From Gymnorhina tibicen (Eukaryota; Chordata; Aves; Passeriformes; Artamidae), in contig VXAZ01009468.1 in NCBI GenBank assembly GCA_013399875.1, forward strand, positions 1,299,347 through 1,363,346: a stretch of 64,000 bases of DNA, given 5' to 3'. Both the position numbers and the translations under genes were made by a program. Each line of letters starts with the position of its first letter. Within the stretch, counting starts at the first letter, position 1. The notes below the pieces were generated by a model. That model was not told the origin of the DNA and ran no database searches. It saw nothing but the letters and a program-made list of their open reading frames with translations. Positions 21,961 to 32,291 of this stretch are shown here, piece after piece.

Positions 21961-23760
21961 AACAAAAATGCTGTGAAGAGGTGGAAGGGTTTCTCTCCCC
22001 ACCCCCCTCTCCCCTTCCTTTATTTTTGTTTTGTAGAGGAAAAGGAGAGCACCTCTGTGTTTTCACACAAAATTGTCCCTCTTATAAGAAGATGAAATTG
22101 AGGGATGGAAAGAACCTGACAAGTATCCACTGAAAACAATTCTTTAAAGCAGCAAAACACATCCACAATGCGCCTGTATCGGTAGAGATCAATAGAAGAT
22201 GATGTTACTGTGATGTCTGTGTACGCATTTGCCCATCTTACGTGTCCAAGATAGGAACAACACGATCCTGTTAAATATATCTCAGGAGACAGAGGAATTC
22301 AACAGACCTCCCCAGTTCTCTTAATAAAATCCTGAAAGAGTCAGAAAGATAGATGAAAAGAAAAATAAAAAAATGTTAGAAGAGGGCTAGGTTACATCCT
22401 TGGGAAAGATGAGGTACTTCCAGTGGCCACAGTTCAGAAAAACCCTTTAACATATAGACTGCAGTTCTGCTGAGCTGTGATGGGCCACTGAGTGTCCCCT
22501 TGTATCCTGATGTCTGGGAAACACTGGTCAAGCTCCACTGGAGGTGTGCAGTGCACCTATAGCTGGGGATGCAGGACACACACTGGGCTGCGCTGGGATC
22601 CATGGCACTCATCAAGCTAGAGTGGCTGATTAAGGCACTGAGGCCAAGGGCTGATTTTTTACACCCATATCTCAGTACAGTGCCTAATTCAGTAAATGGC
22701 TCTCACTGACTTCCTTCATTTTAAATACAGTAGACATGGTATGAACCCAATCTTTTGCAAAAATGGGATGAGAGGGTGCAGGAAGAGATTAACGCAGAAC
22801 TATTTGTGCATTTGTCATGGCTCACGCATGCTCGCTTGGTTAAATAGCTTTTCCTGGTGTGGAAATGCACAGGGTGATTTATTTCCCTTTCATAAATAAA
22901 AGATTTGGGATGGAAGATTGGCTATTTTCTTTTATACAAACTATGACATCCTAACGGCTGAAGCGGAGATCTGAGTTCAGCTTCCTGTGGACTGCTTTGA
23001 CTTGCTCTGATACCTGCTCTGTGGGGAGCTGCTGTTGACATCAGTGTTTATGCAGCCCCTGACTTGAAGGTTTTGGATACCTTAGCGTCAATGGTGATTT
23101 TTTTACTCTCACAAGTCCCAGTAAATGGAGAGATAAAATGGATTAAGTTACCTGTCCAAACTTCAGGGTAAGTATGAGGTATAACTCAGAATGATTTCAA
23201 AGTCTCCACAGTCCCAGCAGAATGCTGGTCCCATCAGGCTCTACTGCCCTTCTCCAGGCAGGAGCACATTGTGGACTTGTCATCACTGCACCTCATCTTT
23301 CTCAGCTAAACAAAGAGCAGCAGAAATTATTTCCCCAGGAGCAATACTGAGCAAGCAAGGTGAGCATCACCCCAGACCACCAGCTTCTGGAGTGTCCCAA
23401 GGTGTCCTCACCTGGGAAGGACACACCAGGTAAGGACTCAGCCTTTCTCATCAGTTCTTTTCATTTAGAGCACTCTGGTAGAAAAGTTTGATAAGGGAAA
23501 TTTCACCTGCTGTGCAAACCAACTACAGTTTCCAGGTTAGAAATCTGATCTCTTATGAGAGGTACATTTCTTGTCTGGAGGAAGACTCTCTATCCCAAGT
23601 TAGAATCTGTGTGCAGAGTGTAGTTCCACCTTCAGTTAGCTTTTGCTCCAGTGCATTCTTCAGTTATTGCTTATTTATAACATCAGAGACATTGAACTTT
23701 TCCAATAATGATCCTGATAATTATAGCCATCTCACTCAGTCTTAACCGACTGGCGATTGT
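21961..23760. other. Non-coding unique sequence
   Basis: No gene is recognised. Two weak items stand out. Sequence at 23120-23190 (AAATGGAGAGATAAAATGG, TTAAGTTACCTGTCCAAAC) faintly recalls an antisense MIR-type repeat. The interval 23258-23429 lies between CTGCCCTTCTCCAG and CACACCAG-GTAAGG and is open in one frame, ending in a stop created by the donor. Neither is strong enough to annotate separately. Confidence 0.5.
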
Positions 23761-24150
23761 ATCCTAATTTGGGATCAATGGGAAGTTAAAAGAATATACT
23801 TATTAAACTTAATAAGGATAAGTTACTAGTTAATGATGTGAAAATTATGTCACCAATAACTGTGTAATTACATTCTTATTAATGCATTCAAACATCTTGC
23901 CATTTAATTGGCATTTAACAAGCTCATTATAGCAAGATAATTAGATAGCCATTAATTGGTAAAACACTGATTGACGTGTAGTATGCTAATAGATGTCTAG
24001 TGTGGTATAGTAGTCTTGCTATATGGTAATTTAATGCTTTCATGCTCCTATCAATTAGGTCGTTTAAAATATACAAATGTAATGTATTATAAAGTGATTG
24101 TATATTTATTGGCAAAGTCATCATGACTGAATCAGAGTCAATGTATTATT
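23761..24150. promoter_or_regulatory. Dense cluster of TAAT/ATTA homeodomain cores (best enhancer-like island)
   Basis: I count at least fifteen TAAT or ATTA cores in about 390 bp, including TGTAATTAC, CATTTAATTGG, GATAATTAG, CCATTAATTGG and GGTAATTTAATGC, plus an octamer-like ATGCTAAT at 23983-23990. At its right end TGACT (24124-24128) and AGTCA (24136-24140) form an inverted pair of AP-1/MAF-type half-sites separated by seven bases. The sequence is not simple repeat, and its words vary in the way conserved non-coding elements do. A developmental enhancer is a plausible inference; an AT-rich chance island is the alternative. Confidence 0.35.
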
Positions 24151-24949
24151 TGCGTACGTGTTTTATCTTACATTTCAATACAACCTCTGCTGGCATTTGT
24201 AGGAACTACAGTAAACAAACGAGTTCCTGGGATGTCCTTTAATCCCTATCTTGCAAAACAAAGCAGAAGTGTCCAAGGAGTGGACCAATGTGTGGCTTTT
24301 GGAGCACATCTGAACTGAGCCCCCTGACCAAAAGAAAGGCCTTGCTGGATAACCCTGGGCCTGATAGAAATAAAGCAGCACCAGTCACTGAAGTGGCATC
24401 ATCAGCATGCCCAGGGGTGTAGGTGTGTGTTCAGCACAACCCAGCAGGGAGCTGGTACCCCATGGGGAACTGTTGTCACCTCCCACCTGTGGGTCACCAC
24501 CAGAGCATGGCTCTCTGTCAGTGCTGGTGGCCTGAGATTCGAGTTTGCTGCCTGTAGGATCAGGAAAGTTGATGTTTCTCTTCTAGGAGTTATGGTGCCT
24601 GAAAACCTTGTAAATGTACAAAGGCAAAGCCTGGACGTTCCTGTTCTGCAGTTCTGACTGCGTGTTGCTCCCAAGGAGGCTTGAGGAGTGTTCTGAGGTC
24701 TGCCTGGAGCTGTAATTCTGTGGGCTGCTAAGCAATGTACAAACATAAAGACCAACCCATTATCTTAATTATCCTTCCTTATATCATCCCTGTGACAGTT
24801 TGGGGTTTTGTGACACTCAGAAGATGATCTGGAATTATGTGCTGTCCACTTGATGTTAGAGCTTGTTCACATCTGTATAATACATACTTGGTTTTTTTCT
24901 AAGAAGGTTGTCAGATGCGTTGAAACAGGACAGAGAGTTCAAGGATGTA
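24151..24949. other. Non-coding unique sequence
   Basis: Frames at 24402-24755 (minus, 117 codons) and 24427-24657 (plus) overlap each other and show no recognisable product. No repeat or regulatory signature stands out. Confidence 0.55.
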
Positions 24950-25105
24950 ATATTATTATTACACGCATTACACTAGCAGCTAAAGTAAAAATCAGTTTCC
25001 CTTCATGCTGGGCACTGTATAAACACAGAGACAGAGATCCTGCCCTGCTGTCAAAATGGACTGGACGGCCAAAGGGCTCGTGGTGGAAAGTCAATGTCAG
25101 GAGGG
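24950..25105 (+). repeat. Ancient amniote interspersed-repeat remnant
   Basis: TATTATTATTACACGCATTA, CACTAGCAGC, TGCTGGGCACTGTATAAACA, CAGAGACAGAGATCCTGCCC, GGACGGCCAAAGGG and GGAGGGAAGAGAG follow in order a repeat I recognise from reptile and bird genomes (ATTATTATT, ATTAGCACC, TGTGCTAGGCACTGTACAAACA, AGACAGTCCCTGCCC, AAAGGGTGGGAGGGAAA). The ordered run of similar blocks over about 150 bp makes this firm as an old repeat. The family name is left open between an L3/CR1-like LINE tail and a CORE-type SINE. Confidence 0.65.
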
Positions 25106-26000
25106 AAGAGAGGGCAGAAACTAATATTGCAATCTGTGCTAACACATAGAGGCAAAAAAGGTTTTGCAATGATGTTCTGAGAAGTCCAAAAAGCAGAAAA
25201 TGAATGCCTCACTCTAAAACACTGCCCTGGGCAGCCTGTTTCCCTGGCATGTCCCACACCCCCAGGTCATGCAGCACTTGCAGCCCCTGGATCTCTCTTA
25301 ACACCCTGGCACAGCCTGATTGCCAACAGCTGCTCTGCAGCACCTGGGGTGGAGTGGTTCAGGCTCAGAGAGATGAAATTCCTGGGACTGACTGTTCTCA
25401 GGGCAACAAGTGGGTTCATTGTGCAGAACAGGAGATCTCGATTAAGCATAGAATCATATCAGAAATAATGAATTAACTTATAATACATTTCCCCAGCTAC
25501 CACAGGATTGGTCCCAATGGTGCATTAAGTGGAAATGATAATGTGAGTCTGACTGCAATGATGACGTGAATATTGTTAATGTTCATATCCCCATTAGCTC
25601 AGGGGGGAGGAGACAGTTTCACCTAGAATTTTGCAAACAGCATGTGACTACTGTAACATTTAGAAGAATCCTTTTAATTTTCTTTCCATTATATTTAATT
25701 TCAAAGACTAGGAGAATAACAGGAATGACTGGTTCACTAAAAATAGCCATGATGTGACCATGGAGATACAAGCTTTTCTTGAGAAGACAGTCAGCACTGC
25801 AGGCTATACAACAGGGTGTTTTGCTTAGCTGTGGCATCATTCATCCAAATATAGGTGGTGAAAAAAGGCTTGAAAAACGTGGTGTTTCCATTAGCAGAAA
25901 ATTTTAGCAGGGCACTAGGGAGAATGTTTTGTTTCTTCCAGCCATCATGGTAAGAAAAGAGATTTCATGCATTGGGAAGTAGAGGACAGGTTGCTCTGAA
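25106..26000. other. Non-coding unique sequence
   Basis: No gene is recognised. CACTGCCCTGGGCAGCCTG at about 25220-25238 superficially resembles part of a reversed CR1, but the flanks do not continue the match. AT-rich sequence at 25440-25700 contains scattered homeodomain-type words. Confidence 0.5.
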
Positions 26001-26420
26001 AAACTTGGCAGTGCAAAGGCTGTGGGTCAGCTGAGGTGCAGGGTGTGAAGCAGTGATGGGGGAAGAGCAGTTGCAGTGCACAGGGATGGGACAGGGCAGC
26101 TGAGGATTTGTGGTTATTGAGAGAACTTTGCTTGGGTGTATGAATGGGATGGATTGGAAGTGTGGATTGGAACAGAGGACCGTGCACAGATTTTAGATGG
26201 TGGCCTGGGGAAGAAGACTGGGTTGGGAAGGGATGTAGCACAATGGAGGTGGGCTACCGGAGCTTGGCCCACATGGTGTGAGTGGCACGGGAGGGGCTTT
26301 GGCTGGCAGTGGGGCAAGGCATGGGATGGTGGGCTTGGGGATGCAGCTGTGGCATGCTGGAATACGCCCTCTCACCATTTCCTTAGGCCCCATCTCTGGG
26401 AGGGGTAAATCCCAGTGCCA
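26001..26420. other. G-rich, strongly strand-asymmetric block
   Basis: The plus strand is dominated by GGGATGG, GTGGGC and GGGGAAG words, so the minus strand reads as C-rich open frames of up to 98 codons rich in Pro, His and Ser. That composition explains the frames without invoking a gene. Four G-runs at 26207-26232 (GGGG, GGG, GGG, GGG with 9-, 2- and 2-base loops) could form a G-quadruplex. The block may be a decayed G-rich minisatellite, but I could not define a unit. Confidence 0.4.
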
Positions 26421-29400
26421 CTACCCATAGCAAGTCAGAGACAGAGCCTTTAGCAAAATGCGAACTTGATGTGTACCAAAAAAAAAACCCTCTGTAAGTA
26501 CAGGTCAAATAAGCCCAAGGGACAAACTTTCCTACAGTTCAGGTAACTTGGAGAAGTGCCCTTGAGTGCAGTGGGAGCACGCAGTGATGAGCAGAACAGG
26601 TTGCTCACCCCCGGGCACAGTAATTCCTGTGTTTTTCTCCAGCGCTCCTTTTTATTTTGAATTAGCAGCCAAGAGCAGGTAGGCAGCTCCTGAAATCATT
26701 TGCTTACAAGCCCTGATACCCATCTGGGATCAGGATGGAAATCAGATTAAGCTTGTTTGTGTGTTAAATGTTAGGGAAAAAATTACTTGTTCTAATAAGG
26801 GACAAGGTCTGGAATGTGCTCCCCAAAGTGGACAGCCCTTATACTTATCTGCCTGAGTCAACTCCAATCACACCAGACCCTTCTCTCATCACTGTGCTGC
26901 CTTCCCACCCTTCCAACTCGCCCTTTGCCTCCCACCACACAAAAAAGATGGGATTAAAGAAAAAAAATACTCCTCGCAAAATGCCAGGGTTTTAAATTAA
27001 ATTTAAAACAGTTTAATTGCCTAATTGCTCAGCTATTTTGTGCAGTTTATTAACAGAAGCAATTCTTCGGCAGTCATGCCAACATAGCAGAAAATTGGCA
27101 TTTGAGCCAGGGGGAATTAAAGAGGCAGAGTGCGGAACTAAAACAAAAAGAATGCCTCAAACCTAGTGGAACAGACATTTGAGGCTTTCATCTCATTTTT
27201 ATCTCTTTCCCTAATCTGCTGTAGAAAGATCAAGGCTTGGTTTTGTTTTTTAATGTGGGAATGACAGTTGCTCATCACCACTGCCTTTGCATTTGGAAAA
27301 GTACTGGATTTCCAAAGAAATGAATGTTTAAGGAAGCAGCACATTTACAAAGAAAATAAAATGCAATTCTTGCCAATAATATTGGCATCTTTTAGAAGAG
27401 TTAATTCGAGGGCATTTTTCATAATAAACCTCACTGTTAAATATGCGTGTGTGTATTCAAACAAAACTAGCAAATCATCCATATAAATGAATGCATGCAC
27501 TGACTGAATAGAAGAGATTAATATTCAGTTATAATATACTACACTCATCATATGCTCTTTCCTTACCATACAGAGGGAAAAATAGAAAGGAGAGGAGAGG
27601 AAAAGGCAGTCATGATGCAAAATAAATAGTCCAATATTTATTGCCTGTAAAAGAGAAATTCTAGTTGACTATGGATGATGCTATTGCTCTAATCTTCAGG
27701 GCTGCATCCAAGTACCCATCTGGGGAGCTCTTGGTATGTCCTTGCTGCTGTCTCTTCTCTTTTTAGGGTAGGCAGCCACTTGGGAAGCTTTTGTCAGGTG
27801 TTCTATAGCAGAGATATTAAGAAGGGAACCCCAGATAAACTACTGGGACTTCAGTGTAAGTTTATTTCCTATGTGTATAAAGGATGCAAACAACTCACTG
27901 TTTAGGGGAGGATTTCTACAGCTGTGATGACCCTACTGTGTCACAGCTCACCCTGCCTCAAACTGAGAGTCCTGTGCACAGCAATCACTGAGATGGTGCC
28001 CAGGACAGCTTTTGTTATTGGTGTTAGTCAGGGTCAGGATTACACCCCAGTGTATTTAAAGCAGACTGCTGGCCATGCTGTGGATAACTGGAATATGCAA
28101 CTGCAGGAGTGGCGTTCACAAACTGACATCCCTGCTGGTGTCTGGTAAATTGGGGCCACTTAAGAGATGACACATCACAGGTGAAAATGAGCCAGAGCAG
28201 AGCCCCTCATTTCTGTGTTTGAAATGCATTTCCAGACGCCCCTTTACATTTACAGGCAGGTCTGCTTGAAGCAGCAGCTAAATCCTTCCAGCTGTATGAG
28301 CGCATCACGGTAAATAGATTTTTTCAGATTGCATTCATCCCGTGCAATTTGGCAGGTTTCCTGGGGACACCCAGAGCAGCTCTCGGGTGTGTCCCCATCT
28401 CAGAGCGGTCGAGGTTGGGGGTGGTGGTGAGCACAGCACGCCCTGTGGCGCTGCCAGGGACGGGGAGAGAAGCAGCCTCTGGTGCAGCATCGGGCAGGAG
28501 CTCCTGTTTCAGGCTCTGTCTGCCTCCCCACCAGCACACACAGCATCAGCAGCTGGCGAATGATCAGTGTGTGACAATACCTGGGGATAAAGAAGAGCGA
28601 CACTTGCTAGATTTACACTGAGCAGCGTGCCCAATAAAATTGTCTCTTCTATGAGATAATCCTGATGCCTCCAATGCTGATTGTAGAGTGAGAAAGAAAT
28701 GCCAGCTGACCTCACTTGGGCTGAAGGCTCTCAGAAAGCTGATGGAATGATAACAACTTTATCCAGAATACTCAATGCCCTGTTTCTCCCTTAATTTCAT
28801 CACTCAGCTATCTCGGTTTTTTCCTGTACGTAGAAAGGACACAGTTACACCGTACTGTGGATGAAGCCAGCTGTAGCAATTATTCAGTCAGAGAAGTCTA
28901 ACTTCTCCCTGTTTGAATTTTTGCAAACAACTCCACCTCAGATTTAGTTCAGACAAAATATCTTTGATATATTTTGACATATGACATTTTAATGCATTTC
29001 TCTATCTGAAAAACTGACATCTTCCATGAGACATGGGTATTTCCTGTGAATAGACTTATTTAGGTGCTAACTGTTTGTTTCTGAAACCCAGTTTCAATGG
29101 AAAATGTTCACACTGGCTCCATTCTTTCATCGTGTGAAGAACAGGTAAATTTGCCTTCTCTCCTGGTGAGTTTCTGTGATTCCATCTCTCATTCATGGTC
29201 TGCTTGTTTCAGCCCTTGGCTATAACTGTAGAGGAAAGCAACCTAGATGACAGTCAAATCTCCATATCCTTGGGGTAGAAAATTTGGAACCATGAAAAGC
29301 AGTAGCCCTGGTGATGTTCAAAACAATATCCCACCCACAAGTGGGTAGGATTTTAACCTAGAAATGGAGAGGAAGCTCCCAGTCTTACCATCTGTTCCCT

Positions 29401-29879
29401 GCAGGTGTGAAGGGATGAGGTGAAGCACTCTGTTCTTCCAGTAACACACAACTGCAATTTCGTCTGGCTTTTTTGCCTCTTGTCTAGAAAAATGGTGAAT
29501 GGGGCATTCAGCTTCCTATCTGTTCAAAGCTTCTGACACTAGGTGATGACCACACATTTATTTTCTCTCAACCTCTGTTAATCTCGCTGTACTGAGATGG
29601 TTTATCTCAAGCTTCGCCTTTGTCACTAAGAAAAAGTGCATTTTCCCACAGGAAAACACATGTGCTTGAGCCAGGAAGCACCTGATGAGGGCAGAGAGAT
29701 AAAAGTGCAGCCAGGATGCGGAAAGTGAAGCAGCACAGGGTTGCTCTGCAAGCCGCAGGACATCACAGGCACTGATAAGAAGCATGGGAAGGCATCCTAA
29801 GACCTGAAGGCTGAGATATCTGCTGCCACGGGCCATCACCCAAGCCCTGTGTGCCGTGACATGTGGCACCTGCTGCTGT
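26421..29879. other. Non-coding unique sequence with scattered enhancer-like stretches
   Basis: No gene is recognised. Two short stretches look like conserved elements. The first is 26995-27125 (TTTAATTGCCTAATTGCTC, TTTATTAACAG, AATTGGCATTTGAGCC). The second is 28261-28350 (AGCAGCTAAATCC, GTAAATAGATT, CAGATTGCATTCATCC). A modest GC-rich patch at 28380-28520 contains overlapping frames in both directions but no clear CpG island. The rest is featureless. Confidence 0.5.
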
Positions 29880-30260
29880 CCTCCCGCTCCTGCCAGACCC
29901 CGCGGGGCGCAGCCAAGGGAGCAGCCTCCAGCTCTGCAGCGTCCCCAGAGCAGACACTGCGGGAGAGATGGATCGCGGAGGCTCGGTGCGCTCAGGAATG
30001 GCTGCTCCTGCCTCAGTAGCACATGAAAGAACGCCTTGATGCACCTGAGAAGAAAGAGTTCGCATCACAGTGAGCTGTGACCTACTTTTAAAGCCCCGCT
30101 CGGCGCGGCGCGGTGCAGACGCCGAGCGCGGGGCTCAGAGCCGCTGCTGGCGGCTCCTGCCCAGGGGAGAGCCCTCCTCAAACACGGCACTGCCCGGGCA
30201 CCGCTCCGGGGACTTCCCAGCTATTAAACCCAGATCTCACGTAGCCTGCCAGCAGCCCTA
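29880..30260 (+). promoter_or_regulatory. CpG-rich patch with TATA-like box and GC hairpin (best promoter candidate)
   Basis: This is the only stretch where CpG dinucleotides cluster; there are about a dozen between 30096 and 30155 in an otherwise CpG-poor window. In order on the plus strand are a perfect inverted repeat TCACAG-TGAG-CTGTGA (30065-30080), a TATA-like TTTTAAA (30086-30092), and a GC hairpin. The hairpin's left arm is GCCCCGCTCGGCG (30093-30105) and its right arm CGCCGAGCGCGGGGC (30120-30134), with a two-base bulge and a 14-base loop. A start site about 30 bases after the TTTTAAA would fall near 30118. The minus frame at 29558-30022 and the plus frame at 30070-30261 have no recognisable product. 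A small non-coding RNA promoter, or an orphan CpG island acting as an enhancer, are both possible. Confidence 0.35.
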
Positions 30261-32230
30261 AAGGAGCCTGCTTCACAATGAATTTCCATTGATTTTGACC
30301 CCTAATTCACTTTGATTCTCTGGAAGGTCCCGGCTCCCAGCCCCTGGAGGCGGGGGATGCTGCAGGATTCACACAGCAGCCTGAGACTCCTCACGGCCCC
30401 AGAGATTTCCAGCTGAACCGGTGCCATTCGCTTTCTGTGTTGCAGTCCTTCTGCCAAGTGCACGTCCTGATTCTGTGTCCTCTAGGTTTGGCACCATTCA
30501 TCTTGCAAATGCCCCACAGCACAAAGTCCACGTTTTTTCTGTGCTCCTTCTGTGATCTCTGTTTCGATTCAAATGTGTGTTTGACAGAAGTCAAACTCCT
30601 CTGTGCCTCATGCCCCAGATGAGTGACCTAGAAAAGAGACTGCAGGTAACCCCTCAGACCCATCTTTTTACATCCCGTGCCAGAGCTCAGGGCATGGATC
30701 ACTCAGGTGCTTTTTAAGGATTACTGAAAAATAATATTTCAGCTCACTGGCAATACTAAAAACTATGTATAGAACAGGTGTGGGAGATACAGCCCAATCC
30801 TCTTCCTTCTCATGGCAGTTTTGGTGAATAGAAAATTTGACAGGCAAAATGATATTTCACTTTGGTTTTTCAGCTTTATTTAATACTTTAAAACCAGTAA
30901 AAAGAGTATAAAAAACATATAAACCCCAAAAGTTTTCTTTTTTTAGTCAGTGTTTTGAGAAAGAAGGAATTACTTTTATTTATTAATTGATTTCTCCCCA
31001 CCTATCTGCAAAGTATTTCACCTGACCTGATGTGCCCCTCTGGGCTGAAAACCACTGTTTTGGTCTGAAAATTATTGCTGCGCTTCCTCAGCTGGGTGCA
31101 GGTGTAACTACATCAATGAGTGAGAAATGGCATCAGAGTTCCTCCAGAGCCTGGGAATTGTTGGGTGGAGAATGAAGCTGGAGGTCTTCTCTCTGCTCAC
31201 TTTTTTTGTGTTTCTGCCTCTGAGTTTGCCATAAAGGCACTGCCTCACATGGCGGGGGTGGAACACCCTGCCAGGATGGTCTGGGAACACTCTCCCACCC
31301 CACCACCCAGCGAGAGGGAACGGATTGGAAAAGGTGGGGTTTGTGTTTGTGCAAGGAGAGGTACAAAGAGGTGATGTGTAATCTCCACTACAAATCTGGC
31401 TGAATCTCTTTTAAGGATAAAAGAGTGGAGTCCATGAAGCAGGGAAGATCAAAGTGCTGGTATTTAGATGTGGATTGTAACTGTGAAAAAGGTTTTGGCC
31501 CTCAGGCAAATCCAGAATTAAGCTCTCATTTCAGGTTTGATGGTAACAAATTCCCACCAGTGGATCTGTGAGGTGCCCACCAGCCTGGAAAACACATGAT
31601 CTGGTCCTGAAAAGCCAAGTCTTTTATATGTGGGTTCCAAGTAAAGGATTAACACTTTAGAGGAAAAAAAATATTGGACTCAAGTATACAAATCCCCACC
31701 ACCCACAGTCATAATAATATAGCTTATAGATCAGTGGGAGATTATGCTCAGGTCATGTCTCTGTTTTCCAGTGTATCCCTTGGATGCAGAACTGGGAAAA
31801 TAACAGCTCCTGTAAACTTCTCTGGTCACTGAAATTAACTGGAAAAATCAGATATGAATGCATGGCTGAACCCCCACCTTCCAAAGTTACTGAAACTTCA
31901 AATTGTACCTGTATCCCAAGAGAAAATGTCAATATTGAGACAATTTCCTAAATTTTAATATTAATTTCATCTTTTTAAATAAAAATAATGGATAGTTAAT
32001 ATGACAGCCCAGTAATTAAACATACTTAGTTCCTATTGAAAAGGAAATGGGTTATGACTCTACACGCAGGCAATGTATCATTTCTTCTAAAAAAAAGACC
32101 CCAAGTGATAATTTCTTTTAACAGAAATGGTTTCTTTGGCTAATCCACTTCTTCACTCTGCTGTGGCGAAATTGTTTTCCTGGGAGAACTAGAATACGAT
32201 ACAGATCTGGTAGGATGTTTTATTTTGGAC
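30261..32230. other. Non-coding sequence downstream of the CpG patch
   Basis: No gene is established. At 30619-30645 an ATG opens nine codons (M S D L E K R L Q) that end exactly at CAG followed by GTAACC, preceded by CTCATGCCCCAG. It could be the start of a coding exon served by the CpG patch 500 bp upstream, but the initiation context is weak and upstream ATGs exist. The region 30720-31000 and 31900-32080 is AT-rich and otherwise unremarkable. Confidence 0.4.
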
Positions 32231-32234
32231 CACG

Positions 32235-32291
32235 TAATTGCATTAATTGGTACGGCCAATGATCAATGTTAATTAAAAAAAAAAAAAAAAA
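32235..32291. promoter_or_regulatory. TAAT-N3-ATTA palindrome, further homeodomain-like words and a 17-A run
   Basis: TAATTGCATTA at 32235-32245 is a TAAT, three-base spacer, ATTA palindrome of the kind bound by paired-class homeodomain dimers. CATTAATTGG, GGCCAATG (a CCAAT word) and TGATCAATG follow, then AATT and seventeen consecutive A residues at 32275-32291. No target-site duplication or upstream SINE or retropseudogene body is visible, so the A run looks like simple sequence. Regulatory function is inference. Confidence 0.25.

Noticed and set aside
22640..22730. Possible old repeat (CAGTGCCTAATTCAG, CACTGACTTCC)
   Set aside because: Only two short blocks resemble known amniote repeats; order and length are insufficient.
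25197..25300. Possible reversed CR1 fragment (CCTGGGCAGCCTG)
   Set aside because: Only one short block matches; flanking sequence does not follow the CR1 order.
26001..26408. Pro/His-rich minus-strand frames
   Set aside because: Explained by the G-skew of the plus strand; there are no domain or codon signals.
29558..30022. 154-codon minus-strand frame next to the CpG patch, considered as a gene transcribed away from it
   Set aside because: No domain is visible. The second frame at 29763-30068 in another phase is equally open, so GC content explains both.
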